From Chloroflexota bacterium (lineage in GTDB: Bacteria; Chloroflexota; Chloroflexia; Chloroflexales; Herpetosiphonaceae), in assembly GCA_020161265.1 (NCBI GenBank), contig JAIUOC010000012.1, forward strand, positions 62,001 through 126,000: a stretch of DNA of 64,000 nt. The letters are read 5' to 3'. The stretch's first letter is position 1. The number at the start of each line of letters is the position of its first letter. Below, piece after piece: positions 54,071 to 62,344 of the stretch. The translations under genes and the position numbers were made by a program. Under the pieces are notes generated by a model, which saw only the letters and a list, made by a program, of their open reading frames with translations, was not told the DNA's origin and did no database searches.

Positions 54071-54468
54071 GGCTGGGCCTCGCGTTCGGCACGGCTAATT
54101 TCAACATAGCCACTGGCAGTCTCCCACAGCCGGATGCGCCACAGCAAGGCAGCAAATTCAGGTGCTTGTTGTTCAAGCTGATCCCACATCCAATGGGCGA
54201 TATTTTCGGCGGTGCTGGGCACACTCAAAAAATCGTTAAGATTATAGTGATCAACGCGGGTAATAATAATTTCGTTGACCAACTGCTTAATGTGTTCTAA
54301 ATCAATCACCATGCCGTCATCGCTTTGACCACGGGCAGGCTGAATCGGCCCACGCACGCTGACCTCTAATAAATAGGAATGGCCATGTAACCGCGCACAT
54401 TTGCCGCGATGATTGGGGAGTTGATGGGCTGCTTCGAAGCGAAATTGTTTGGTAAGAATCGCGTACAT
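54067..54468 (-). CDS. queD: 6-carboxytetrahydropterin synthase
   Basis: 133 residues from the ATG at 54468; a longer in-frame start at 54564 adds a stretch that overlaps the promoter. Zinc ligands His15 (FEAAHQL), His28 and His30 (LHGHSY), catalytic Cys24 and the C-terminal AENIAHW and LWETASGY motifs fit QueD. It converts dihydroneopterin triphosphate to 6-carboxytetrahydropterin, the substrate of the next gene, queE. The start region of its transcript contains a terminator-like hairpin (54494-54517). Confidence 0.92.
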   Translation of the reverse strand: MYAILTKQFRFEAAHQLPNHRGKCARLHGHSYLLEVSVRGPIQPARGQSDDGMVIDLEHIKQLVNEIIITRVDHYNLNDFLSVPSTAENIAHWMWDQLEQQAPEFAALLWRIRLWETASGYVEISRAEREAQP

Positions 54469-54493
54469 ATCATCTACTAGGTGTTTAAATGTC

Positions 54494-54531
54494 AAAAAAA
54501 GCGCCAACGGTTGACGCACATGGCTATTGTA
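54494..54531 (-). promoter_or_regulatory. queD promoter with promoter-proximal terminator-like hairpin
   Basis: On the minus strand TACAAT (54526-54531) is followed, right where transcription should start, by GCGTCAACCGTTGGCGC (54501-54517; 7-pair stem with one G-U pair and a 3-base loop) and TTTTTTT (54494-54500). A stem plus seven U so close to the start is unusual for a gene leader. Confidence 0.5.
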
Positions 54532-54539
54532 CCATGGGG

Positions 54540-54640
54540 ACGGGGCAAGTAGAACATAGAGCAAAGAACATAGAACATAGAAGTTGGGGATTAGTTGTCG
54601 GGGGCTGGGGATCGGTATTTACTGCAAAGAATGTTTGGCT
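54540..54640. repeat. Dispersed intergenic repeat, copy D, with AGAACATAGA array
   Basis: Contains tandem imperfect copies of AGAACATAGA (about 54551-54581), then GTTGGGGATTAGTTGTCGGG and GGGGCTGGGGATCGG, related to the G-rich arm of copy A. It covers the 5' edge of queD and the intergenic gap. Confidence 0.6.
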
Positions 54641-54675
54641 ATCGGCTAGCGGAACAATTTTTGGTATCGCAGTGG

Positions 54676-55044
54676 TTAAAAAATATAAATAAAGAGATAG
54701 AGCAAATTCCAAATACTCAAGGTCATACAGCTTAGGCTGACTAGTTGGAGGAATAGAATCAGATTGTATTTACGTTTGGATTCTTGCCACTGCTTTTTAA
54801 TAGAGTGTGACCAGAAAAATGCCGCCAATGCTAAGCTACCCAAAATGCTTATGCTAAGAATTTGCCAACTACTATTAATTGCATTCGATCTTGCACCAAA
54901 ATAAAAATCATCAATTACCTTGGATGTTTGATACGCAAAGAAAACTATAGGAATCGAAAGAATACATAAACAGCCAAAAATAATCAGTATGATCTTTCTG
55001 ATTCGCGTGTTGCCTCGTGGATTATTTGGCACTTGATAGCTCAT
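54676..55044 (-). CDS. Small membrane protein, function unknown
   Basis: 122 residues with AGAGG 5 bases before the ATG. Basic N-terminus (NPRGNTRIRK) followed by three hydrophobic helices (near 17-39, 60-78, 93-120). The C-terminus is very hydrophobic and aromatic (WNLLYLFIYIF). No family recognised. It sits alone between dispersed repeats, and its AT content is higher than the neighbours, so it may be of outside origin. Confidence 0.6.
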   Translation of the reverse strand: MSYQVPNNPRGNTRIRKIILIIFGCLCILSIPIVFFAYQTSKVIDDFYFGARSNAINSSWQILSISILGSLALAAFFWSHSIKKQWQESKRKYNLILFLQLVSLSCMTLSIWNLLYLFIYIF

Positions 55045-55149
55045 CGATACCTCTAATGAGTGAATCCAAAACGATCATATCAGTAGCATAGCAGAAGAAT
55101 CCTGTTTATCTAAGCTAATTGACGGATGTAACACAAAGGCGCAGGAGAT

Positions 55150-55320
55150 GTTTAGCTATTGGCTCTTGTAACAATGAATTGGTATTTCCCATGAATTTCC
55201 AGCCTATAGTCAATGTTCCTTAGCGTTCTTCGTGTTCTTCGTGGTTAAAAAACACTCTTTTAGTTTCAAAAATATTATGCTTCCAGACCTCGATCCCCAA
55301 CAACCGATCCCCGATCATCA
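55150..55320. repeat. Dispersed intergenic repeat, copy C
   Basis: CTATAGTCAATGTTCC (about 55203), TTCTTCGTGTTCTTCGTGG (about 55226) and ATCCCCAACAACCGATCCCC (about 55294) match phrases of copies A and B. It fills most of the 344-base gap before the tRNA genes. Confidence 0.65.
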
Positions 55321-55323
55321 AAT

Positions 55324-55352
55324 TTGACAAGGCAGGGCTTTCGTGGTAATCT
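55324..55352 (+). promoter_or_regulatory. tRNA operon promoter
   Basis: TTGACA (55324-55329) and TAATCT (55347-55352), 17 bases apart, with the first tRNA starting 37 bases later. This is the best -35 seen in the window. Confidence 0.7.
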
Positions 55353-55388
55353 AATGCGGCTGTCGTGACTGAGAGCCAATGAACTTGA

Positions 55389-55465
<77 letters not shown>

Positions 55466-55482
55466 GTTAACAACATCAATAA

Positions 55483-55568
55483 GCCGAAGTGGCGGAATGG
55501 CAGACGCGATGGTCTCAAAAACCATTGAGGGCAACCTCATGTGGGTTCGACTCCCACCTTCGGCACCA
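55483..55568 (+). tRNA. tRNA-Leu (CAA)
   Basis: 86 bases including encoded CCA and a long variable arm, as expected for leucine. Acceptor GCCGAAG/CTTCGGC, anticodon arm ATGGT-CTCAAAA-ACCAT with anticodon CAA, T arm TGGGTTCGACTCCCA. A perfect terminator follows 6 bases later. Confidence 0.96.
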
Positions 55569-55574
55569 AATTGA

Positions 55575-55609
55575 TCAACTGTGTATAATGTACACAGTTG
55601 ATTTTTTTT
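55575..55609 (+). terminator. Terminator of the tRNA operon
   Basis: TCAACTGTGTA (55575-55585) and TACACAGTTGA (55591-55601) form a perfect 11-pair stem around TAATG, then eight T. The same bases contain TATAAT (55584-55589), so it could double as the -10 box of the next gene. Confidence 0.9.
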
Positions 55610-55627
55610 GTTCACGAGGTTGTTATT

Positions 55628-57385
55628 TTGCGCAAATTTGGTTTATTGCTTGTGATCCTCTTCGGGCTTGTTACCCCTGCTCCGGCTGCTCCCGATGCGC
55701 CGTCAGCCCAGCCCAGCACAATCACGCCTTGGGGCATCAATGGCTACCTCACCAAAAACGAGCGGGTGGCTGGTGGCGATAATGTGGCACAACTGGCCCA
55801 AACCATGGCCTCGGCCAACGCCGATTGGTCGCTCGAAGAGTTGCCATGGGCCGAAATCGAGCCAAATAATGGCACATTTCGCACCACCTACGATAGCCGC
55901 ATCAAAACCGTCGCCGATGCCAACCTTGGGATTATTGGCATGCTGCTGACGACCCCAGCGTGGGCACGTGAATCTTCGTGTGCTGGCAATAACAACTACT
56001 GGTGTCCACCGAGCGATCCGGCCCAATACGCCGAGTTTGCCGCTTGGATGGTCGAGCGCTACGATGGCGATGGAGTCAGTGATGCTCCAGGCTCGCCGCG
56101 CATCGCCGCTTGGCAAATTTGGAACGAGCCAAACTTTGTTGCTACTTGGAGTTCAATCAACAATAACGAGGCCTTGCGCCGCCGTCGTTATGGCGAAATC
56201 TTGGTCGCCGCCTATAACGCTATCAAACAAGCTGATCCGACGGCGATTGTGGTGGCTGGCGGGGTGTATGTGTTCGATGGCTTTAGCGATGGCTTCGATT
56301 TTCTCAATGGCACCAATGGCGTGTTTCGCCAAATACCTGAGGCCAAAACGAGCTTTGATGTGCTAGGAATTCACCCCTATATGCCAACGATTGCCCCCGA
56401 TGCGATCGGGACGTTTTCGAGCGTCACGCTCGAAGGGCGTTTGCTCAACACCCGTAATTGGCTGACCAACGATATTGGCCGCCCTAGCGCCCCAATTTGG
56501 ATCACTGAGATTGGTTGGTGTACTAGCCCTGGCTCGACCAGTTGCCCCGTGGTGAGCGCCGAAAATCAAGCCCGCTACTTAATTCGCAGCTTTGTGATTG
56601 CCCAACAATTGGGCGTGCAGCATATTAATTGGTTGCAACTTGAAGATGCTTTCAATGGTGGACACCCATTTAGTGGCTCGGAAATGGTCGGCAATCTATC
56701 GAATAATAGCTACACTCCTAAATCGGCCTATACCGCTTTTCAAACCATGGCTGGTTTATTGAATGAAGCCACCCCGCTGGGCATTCGGGCTGGCGTGCAT
56801 ACCCACAATTATGTTGCCAATAGCAATAACACTGGTGGTGTGTATGCCTATCGTTATAGCCGTGGCAACACCGAAATCGATGCATTGTGGACTCCTGGGG
56901 CTAACACCACAATTCAGTTTCCGCTGACTGCTGGCAAGCAATGGATTTTCCGCACTCGCAATAATCAATCGTTTACCCCAACGATTAATGGTACAACCGC
57001 TAGTATTGTGCTGACCAATGACCCGATTTTTATTGTGCAGAAAATTCCGGTCAGTTTGAATGTACAAAATTCGCTGAGTTTATTGGCCGAAGTTGGTAGC
57101 GCTGAGGCACGAGCCGATATTCCGTTGAGCAATGGTGGCAGCGAAAATGCCCTCGTTTGGAATATTAGCAATGCTTCGGCAGGTTTAACCGTTACGCCGA
57201 GCAGTGGTAGCGTGGTTGGCACCGCCAATTTGACGATCAAGGCACAAGTTGGTAGCCTAAATGCCGGAACCTATAATTATCAGTTTACGGTTAATGGCGA
57301 TGGTGTTGCTTCACGCACCGTTCAAGTAAGCCTGCGGGTGGTTGATCAGCTTCAGCCCATCTATTTGCCGCTGACTAGAAAATAG
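55628..57385 (+). CDS. Secreted glycoside hydrolase, clan GH-A (GH39/GH5-like) with C-terminal beta domain
   Basis: 585 residues if the TTG at 55628 is the start (GAGG 9 bases before); a TTG at 55598 lies inside the terminator stem and is unlikely. A signal peptide ends near VTPAPAA. The TIM barrel shows the acid/base glutamate in WNEPN (near 166) and the nucleophile glutamate in ITEIGW (near 293), which are the clan GH-A marks, with [22 protein letters not shown] before them. An Ig-like domain (about 480-575) follows, and the protein ends IYLPLTRK, the tail shared with the subtilases. It probably cuts plant or microbial polysaccharide outside the cell; the exact substrate is not evident. Confidence 0.85.
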   Translation: MRKFGLLLVILFGLVTPAPAAPDAPSAQPSTITPWGINGYLTKNERVAGGDNVAQLAQTMASANADWSLEELPWAEIEPNNGTFRTTYDSRIKTVADANLGIIGMLLTTPAWARESSCAGNNNYWCPPSDPAQYAEFAAWMVERYDGDGVSDAPGSPRIAAWQIWNEPNFVATWSSINNNEALRRRRYGEILVAAYNAIKQADPTAIVVAGGVYVFDGFSDGFDFLNGTNGVFRQIPEAKTSFDVLGIHPYMPTIAPDAIGTFSSVTLEGRLLNTRNWLTNDIGRPSAPIWITEIGWCTSPGSTSCPVVSAENQARYLIRSFVIAQQLGVQHINWLQLEDAFNGGHPFSGSEMVGNLSNNSYTPKSAYTAFQTMAGLLNEATPLGIRAGVHTHNYVANSNNTGGVYAYRYSRGNTEIDALWTPGANTTIQFPLTAGKQWIFRTRNNQSFTPTINGTTASIVLTNDPIFIVQKIPVSLNVQNSLSLLAEVGSAEARADIPLSNGGSENALVWNISNASAGLTVTPSSGSVVGTANLTIKAQVGSLNAGTYNYQFTVNGDGVASRTVQVSLRVVDQLQPIYLPLTRK

Positions 57386-57389
57386 CATT

Positions 57390-57926
57390 ATGCCCGTAGA
57401 GTATTGTATTCAAACCAGCCCCTTTGGGCGTTTGCTGCTGGCGGCTGCGTCCGAGGGGTTGTTGTTGGCCAGTTTTGCCGATGATGATAGTGAGTTGTTG
57501 GCTGAATTAACCGAAGCCTACCCTGATCAGTTGTTGCTCTATCGCTCCAATGGGTTGCTCGACCAAGCGTTTGCTCAATATCAGGCCTATTTTTCGGGCC
57601 AACGCCAGCAATTTGAGTTACCAATTGCCTGGCATGGCTCGGCGCAGCAGCAAGCAATTTGGCAACAATTAATCCAAATTCCCTTTGGTCAGCAATGGTC
57701 ATATCAACAGCTTGCCCAAATATTGCCGACGCCATATCAAGCCGCTCACGCGATCAATCAAGCCTTGCGCCATAATCCTTTAGCATTAATTATTCCCTGT
57801 CATCGTTTATCCAATTCGCCGCAAGGGCTTGGCTACTACCGCTGGGGGCGGGTTCGGCAACAACAACTCTGTGATCGTGAAGCAAGTCCGGTTATTGCCA
57901 CATATTCAATGGAGATGATGTCATGA
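57390..57926 (+). CDS. ogt: Methylated-DNA-protein-cysteine methyltransferase
   Basis: 178 residues. The active site is in LALIIPCHRLS (Cys137), after NQALRHNP, the Asn hinge; the helix-turn-helix part AIWQQLIQIPFGQQWSYQQLA is typical. It directly repairs O6-alkylguanine by transferring the alkyl group to its own cysteine. A small divergent N-terminal domain is present (residues 1-80). It begins 4 bases after the glycosidase stop and overlaps the next gene by ATGA. Confidence 0.92.
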   Translation: MPVEYCIQTSPFGRLLLAAASEGLLLASFADDDSELLAELTEAYPDQLLLYRSNGLLDQAFAQYQAYFSGQRQQFELPIAWHGSAQQQAIWQQLIQIPFGQQWSYQQLAQILPTPYQAAHAINQALRHNPLALIIPCHRLSNSPQGLGYYRWGRVRQQQLCDREASPVIATYSMEMMS

Positions 57927-58483
57927 TTGTTGGACGCTTGCCTGATGTGCCACTCGATGCCGATTTGCCAATAAGCGCGAGCCTGATCTCTCAAGGATTA
58001 GAACATTATCAAGCAGTAGCCCGCTGGATTGCGACGCTGCCGTTTGGGCGCAATACTAACCCACTCGATTGGCGCTTGGTCTTGAGCGAAAAACGTGGTA
58101 CCAGCAGCACCAAACATGCCTTCTTGGCCGAGTTGGCCCGCGAATTAGCTTTGCCAATTAATTTATATTTTGGGATTTATCTGATGGATGGCAAGAATAC
58201 GCCAGGTGTGGGTGAAACGCTTGCCTCGAATAATTTACCCTCGATTCCCGAAGCCCATTGTTTTTTACGCTATGGCCGCTGGAATATCGATGTAACGCGC
58301 TCGCCAAAGGCTGAGCCAATTTTGCAATTTTTTGAAGAGCAACAGATTACACCTGAGCAAATTGGCGATTTCAAACGAACTGTTCATCGTAATTTTCTCT
58401 TGAAATGGGCCACCAGCCAAGGGCTAAGCCTGACCAAAGCATGGGCGATTCGCGAGGCCTGTATGGCTTCGTTGAGCCAATGA
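57923..58483 (+). CDS. Transglutaminase-like protein of unknown function
   Basis: 186 residues; the start overlaps the ogt stop and a GGAG lies 8 bases upstream. The core RGTSSTKHAFLAELARELALP resembles a transglutaminase-like family in which the first helix starts with a catalytic Cys; here that position reads Ser (GTSSTKHA). A candidate His and Asp follow in EAHCFLRYGRWNIDVT. If the alignment is right, the nucleophile has been replaced, so the protein may be non-catalytic. Translation is coupled to both neighbours. I do not know its role. Confidence 0.5.
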   Translation: MIVGRLPDVPLDADLPISASLISQGLEHYQAVARWIATLPFGRNTNPLDWRLVLSEKRGTSSTKHAFLAELARELALPINLYFGIYLMDGKNTPGVGETLASNNLPSIPEAHCFLRYGRWNIDVTRSPKAEPILQFFEEQQITPEQIGDFKRTVHRNFLLKWATSQGLSLTKAWAIREACMASLSQ

Positions 58484-59859
58484 GCGCCTGCTTGCCGCCA
58501 AATTTTGCTTGGCCTCAAACTAGCCAGCAATTTGGCGGGTTAAGTGTATTTGTGCCCCAACCAAGCCCCAGCCAGATGTTGCAATTGGTCGAGCATTTAC
58601 ATTCCAGCGCCAGCACCTTGCAACAAATCCCAATCGCCACAATTGTGGCAGCGATCGATCGGGCGGCCCAACAATGGCTTGTGCCAGATTATCCGCCGCG
58701 TTTGCAATTACTTGATCAATTACCCCAAATTAATGGCTATAGCCCGGCAATGCTGAACGAAGTGCTCGATCGCATGCTGGCCGATTGGCGTGCTCCGCAA
58801 CTTTGGCAACGCTTGAACGAGCAATTTGGCGATCCATTGTTGCTTGATGGCTGGCGGCCAAGTGTGGTTGGCGAAAGTCGCCTATTTGGCCCGCACCTGA
58901 CCTGGCATATTTGCGCTGGCAATGTGCCAGGTGTGGCGATTCAAAGCCTGATCGATGGCTTGCTGGTCAAGTCGCCAAGCTTGGTTAAGGTGGCTCGTGG
59001 CGAGCCATTGTGGGCAGCGGCCTTTGCCACGAGTTTAATTGAGCAACTGCCTGCATTGGCCGAGAGTCTGGCAGTGCTCTGGTGGAGTGGCGGCGATCAC
59101 GCGCTCGAAGCGCCAATTTTGGCCAAAACCGAGGCGATTATTGCCAATGCCAGCGATGCAGCGATTGCGGCGGTACGCCAGCGTAGCCCTGCCCATATTC
59201 GTTGGCTGGATTATGGCTCGCGTTACTCGTTGGCCTATATTAGCCAAAGCAGGCTATCTGCCCCAGACTTGGCTGAAATTGCCAGCAAATTGGCCTATGA
59301 CAGCGTGATGCTTGAGCAACAAGGCTGCGTTTCACCCCAAGCAATTATGCTTGAAGCGCCAACGGCTGCGCAATTAAGCCAATTTGGGCTAGCCCTAAAC
59401 CAAGCCTTGGACGATTTGAGCCAGCGCTATCCTGCGAGTAGCTCAATTCTGGCTGCTACTCGCCGTAGTGCTGATGACTATGAGTGGCAAGCCCTGAGCG
59501 GCCAGCCAATTCAATTGTTGAGTCAGCCGGAGCAGCCATGGCTCGTGGTAGTTGATCAACGTGAAGCCTTGCCCTCAGCGGCTGGGCGCTTGATTAAAAT
59601 CGTGCCAGTGGCCGATCTAGCTGAGCTTGCAACGCGATTAAAGCCATTGCATCAACATCTGCAAAGTGTTACGCTGGTATGTAGTGCTGCACAGCGTCAT
59701 GAATTGGCTGAGGCGCTGGCGGCAATCGGCGTTTTGCGCATCTGCCAAGCGGGGCAACAAGCCTTTCCCCAAGCGGCTTGGCATCACGATGGGCGTGATC
59801 CCTTGCGCAATTTAGTGCGCTGGGTCGATTTAGAACGATCAGCCGATCCTCGCGTATAA
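58480..59859 (+). CDS. LuxC-type acyl-CoA reductase
   Basis: 459 residues from the ATG at 58480, which overlaps the previous stop (ATGA). The middle NADP-binding segment and the cysteine in EQQGCVSPQAIML (Cys283) match LuxC-like fatty acyl reductases, distant relatives of aldehyde dehydrogenases; HICAGNVPGVAIQSLIDGLL and VKVARGEPLWAA are also characteristic. It would reduce acyl-CoA, or an acyl-enzyme, to fatty aldehyde. No LuxE-type acyl-protein synthetase or luciferase is present, so bioluminescence is not implied; a fatty aldehyde or lipid path is more likely. An acyl-CoA dehydrogenase gene follows. Confidence 0.85.
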   Translation: MSACLPPNFAWPQTSQQFGGLSVFVPQPSPSQMLQLVEHLHSSASTLQQIPIATIVAAIDRAAQQWLVPDYPPRLQLLDQLPQINGYSPAMLNEVLDRMLADWRAPQLWQRLNEQFGDPLLLDGWRPSVVGESRLFGPHLTWHICAGNVPGVAIQSLIDGLLVKSPSLVKVARGEPLWAAAFATSLIEQLPALAESLAVLWWSGGDHALEAPILAKTEAIIANASDAAIAAVRQRSPAHIRWLDYGSRYSLAYISQSRLSAPDLAEIASKLAYDSVMLEQQGCVSPQAIMLEAPTAAQLSQFGLALNQALDDLSQRYPASSSILAATRRSADDYEWQALSGQPIQLLSQPEQPWLVVVDQREALPSAAGRLIKIVPVADLAELATRLKPLHQHLQSVTLVCSAAQRHELAEALAAIGVLRICQAGQQAFPQAAWHHDGRDPLRNLVRWVDLERSADPRV

Positions 59860-59860
59860 T
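59855..59860 (+). promoter_or_regulatory. Candidate -10 box of the acyl-CoA dehydrogenase gene
   Basis: TATAAT (GCGTATAAT) overlaps the 3' end of the LuxC-type gene, about 40 bases before the GTG start. It suggests separate transcription of the dehydrogenase. No convincing -35. Confidence 0.5.
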
Positions 59861-59898
59861 CACGATTAAGCGCATTCGACAGATTTGGAGGAATCAAC

Positions 59899-61038
59899 GT
59901 GGATTTCAAGCTCTCGGACGATCAGGAATTTATGCGTAAAGCGGCTCGCGAATTTGCCGAAGGTGAAATTCGGGCAACGGTTGCTGAGCGTGATGAGCAT
60001 AAAATTTGGCCGACTGACATTGTACAGAAGATGGGCCAATTGGGCTTTATGGGTGTGGCGATCGATGAAGCCTATGGCGGGGCAGGCCTCGATTACGTTT
60101 CATATGCGATTATGATCGAAGAGCTTTCGCGGGTTGATGCCTCGGTTGGGGTCATTGCCTCGGTCAATAATTCATTGGTGTGTGCTGGGATTGAAAAATT
60201 TGGCACTGAAGAACAAAAACGCGATATCCTAGCCCCCTTGGCCAGCGGCCAAAAACTCGGCGCTTTCTCGCTCTCCGAGCCTGGAGCTGGCTCGGATGCA
60301 GCGGCCCAGAAAACCCGTGCGGTCGAAGATGGCGATTACTACATCATTACGGGCACCAAAAACTGGGTTACCAATGGCTCAAAAGCCGACACGATTTTGT
60401 TGATGACCATGACTGCTCCAGAAAAAGGAGTCAAAGGGATCACAGCATTTTTAATTGATACCCATGAACCAGGTGTTTCAATCCTCAAGGTTGAAGATAA
60501 ATTGGGCATTCGTTCGGCTCAATCGGCTCAAATGTCGTATGATGGCTATCGTGTGCACAAAAGTCGCATGCTCGGCCAACCTGGCGAAGGCTTCAAAATC
60601 GCTATGACGATCTTGAATGGTGGCCGGATTGGCATCGCCTCGCAGGCATTGGGGATTGCCCAAGGAGCCTATGAAGCGGCCTTGGATTATGCCAAAGTTC
60701 GCGAACAATTTGGCCAATCGATCATCAACTTTCAAGCGGTGGGCTTTACCTTAGCTGATATGGCCACGCGGATCAAAGCAGCTCGGATGTTGACCTATCA
60801 TGCTGCTTGGCTCAAAGATCAGGGCGAAAATTATATTGCAGCGGCGGCGATGGCCAAAGTTTATGCCTCGGAAACCGCCATGTGGACAGCCACCAAAGCC
60901 GTACAAATCTTCGGCTCGAACGGCTACTCCAAAGAATATCCGGTTGAACGCTACTTCCGTGATGCCAAGATTACCGAAATTTACGAAGGCACGAGCGAAA
61001 TTCAACGTTTGGTGATTTCGCGCGAGATTGCCAAATAA
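59899..61038 (+). CDS. Short-chain-type acyl-CoA dehydrogenase
   Basis: 379 residues from a GTG with GGAGG 8 bases upstream. The FAD-binding/substrate motif [15 protein letters not shown], the FAD/tetramer region [18 protein letters not shown] and the catalytic glutamate in [17 protein letters not shown] (Glu363) fit short-chain and butyryl-CoA dehydrogenases. It catalyses alpha,beta-desaturation of acyl-CoA in fatty-acid or branched-chain amino-acid breakdown. Chain length cannot be settled here. A perfect 17-pair hairpin follows. Confidence 0.93.
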   Translation: MDFKLSDDQEFMRKAAREFAEGEIRATVAERDEHKIWPTDIVQKMGQLGFMGVAIDEAYGGAGLDYVSYAIMIEELSRVDASVGVIASVNNSLVCAGIEKFGTEEQKRDILAPLASGQKLGAFSLSEPGAGSDAAAQKTRAVEDGDYYIITGTKNWVTNGSKADTILLMTMTAPEKGVKGITAFLIDTHEPGVSILKVEDKLGIRSAQSAQMSYDGYRVHKSRMLGQPGEGFKIAMTILNGGRIGIASQALGIAQGAYEAALDYAKVREQFGQSIINFQAVGFTLADMATRIKAARMLTYHAAWLKDQGENYIAAAAMAKVYASETAMWTATKAVQIFGSNGYSKEYPVERYFRDAKITEIYEGTSEIQRLVISREIAK

Positions 61039-61045
61039 AATATTG

Positions 61046-61083
61046 AATAATGAGCCAGCATCAACGATGCTGGCTCATTATTT
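61046..61083 (+). terminator. Intrinsic terminator after the acyl-CoA dehydrogenase
   Basis: A 17-pair perfect stem (61046-61062 with 61066-61082; ends AATAATGAG and CTCATTATT) with loop AAC, T-run short. Confidence 0.8.
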
Positions 61084-61151
61084 AACCACTCTTTAATCAT
61101 TAGCAAGCTTGATCTGCTTGCAAAGCTGTGATAGACAGTTGATCGATCGTG

Positions 61152-61157
61152 TATAAT
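61152..61157 (+). promoter_or_regulatory. Promoter -10 box of the tad/Flp pilus genes
   Basis: TATAAT in CGTGTATAATAGC, 77 bases before the cpaB ATG. It repeats the GTGTATAAT form found at 55.58 kb. No clear -35. Confidence 0.5.
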
Positions 61158-61233
61158 AGCCGCGAACCTCACCATAAAACGGGGGCACGCTTGCCTCACG
61201 AGCTCCCAATATTGTTTCGGAGGACGTATTTTT

Positions 61234-62325
61234 ATGCGCCAAAACTCAGCTCTGGGCATGATTATTGCCGTCGTTGTTCTCATAGCAGCCCTTGCTGGCG
61301 GTTATGTGTATCTAACCAATCAGCAAAAAAACCAACCTGGTGGTGACCCCTCATTACTTGAGCCAACCCCCATGCCGATTCCAAATGTGCAAATTTTGGA
61401 AGCGGCGACCGACATCGAAGCCAACAAATTGATTACTGGTGGCGATCTTGAGCAATATTTCAATGCCCTCGAAGTGCCCCCCAGTGATGTTACCCCCGAC
61501 GATGTACTCTACACGGAATTTTACAGCGTGGTTCAAGGGAAAGTAACCACCACCGATATTCGTGGTGGCGAGCGAATTAAAAAATCGACCTTCCGTAACG
61601 CTGGGATTGCCGAAAAGCTGCCAATTCCAGTCGCAGGTGAAGAATCGCTCAAAGCCTATAATATGTTTGTCAGCGATATTGGTGGGATTGTCGCCGAAGG
61701 CAACAACATTGATATTCTTGGCAGCTACAGCCTTGAGCAGCCCTATTTGCGCTTTACTGGGATTGATCGTGAAGGCGTGGTGACCCTTGTCGATGAAAAG
61801 TATCTTGATATTACGACCCATGTCTTAGCCCAAAACGTCCCGGTTTTGAAAGTTGTGGCTCCGCCATTAGTTTCACCTGATGGTCAACAAGCTGGTAGTG
61901 CTCCAGCCGCTGCCCAACCAACGATCGAAGTTGTGGTTGATGGTTCGCCAGTTGCGGCTCAACCTACGCCAGAGCCTGTCTTTACTGAAGGCTCACAATG
62001 GCAAATTGTGGTGGCCTTAACTGCCCAACAAGCTGAGCTTTTGGAATATACAAAAGCTAAAACTGGTAGTAAACTAAATATAGTCGTGCGGCGTGCTGAT
62101 GATCAAGATGATCAAATTGCAACAACTGGGGTTACCATGGATCTGTTGATGCGCTTGTATGGCGTACCACAAGTCTATGCTCAACCCAACATGATTGTGA
62201 AACTGTTGGATGCTCCTGCACCACCACAGCCACCACAACAACCAGCGGTTGTAATTCCATTCCCATTACCCAACGCACCACAACAACAACCATTGCCAAC
62301 AGCAGTGCCAACTCAAACGCCTTAA
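61234..62325 (+). CDS. cpaB: CpaB-like Flp/Tad pilus assembly protein (SAF domain)
   Basis: 363 residues; GGAGG lies 10 bases before the ATG. A single N-terminal membrane helix (about 8-28) is followed by a SAF-like domain (about 50-115, PNVQILEAATDIEANKLITG, VQGKVTTTDIRGGERI), then a domain with GGIVAEGNNIDILGSY, like CpaB/RcpC, which guide pilin export on the outer side of the membrane. A Pro/Gln/Ala-rich C-terminal tail (about 330-363) is specific to this organism. It begins a row with cpaE and cpaF, spaced by 19 and 18 bases. Confidence 0.85.
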   Translation: MRQNSALGMIIAVVVLIAALAGGYVYLTNQQKNQPGGDPSLLEPTPMPIPNVQILEAATDIEANKLITGGDLEQYFNALEVPPSDVTPDDVLYTEFYSVVQGKVTTTDIRGGERIKKSTFRNAGIAEKLPIPVAGEESLKAYNMFVSDIGGIVAEGNNIDILGSYSLEQPYLRFTGIDREGVVTLVDEKYLDITTHVLAQNVPVLKVVAPPLVSPDGQQAGSAPAAAQPTIEVVVDGSPVAAQPTPEPVFTEGSQWQIVVALTAQQAELLEYTKAKTGSKLNIVVRRADDQDDQIATTGVTMDLLMRLYGVPQVYAQPNMIVKLLDAPAPPQPPQQPAVVIPFPLPNAPQQQPLPTAVPTQTP

Positions 62326-62344
62326 TACAACCAAGGAGAATTGC

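Noticed and set aside
54468-54531. preQ1 riboswitch before queD
   Set aside because: Expected because of queD-queE, but the A-rich tail and C-rich loop of the known preQ1 aptamers are absent; the leader has only a short hairpin and U-run.
54551-54581. CRISPR array
   Set aside because: AGAACATAGA units are about 10 bases with no spacers of even length; it is a simple repeat within a dispersed element.
58480-59859. Bioluminescence operon
   Set aside because: Only a LuxC-type reductase is present; no luciferase or acyl-protein synthetase gene is in the window.
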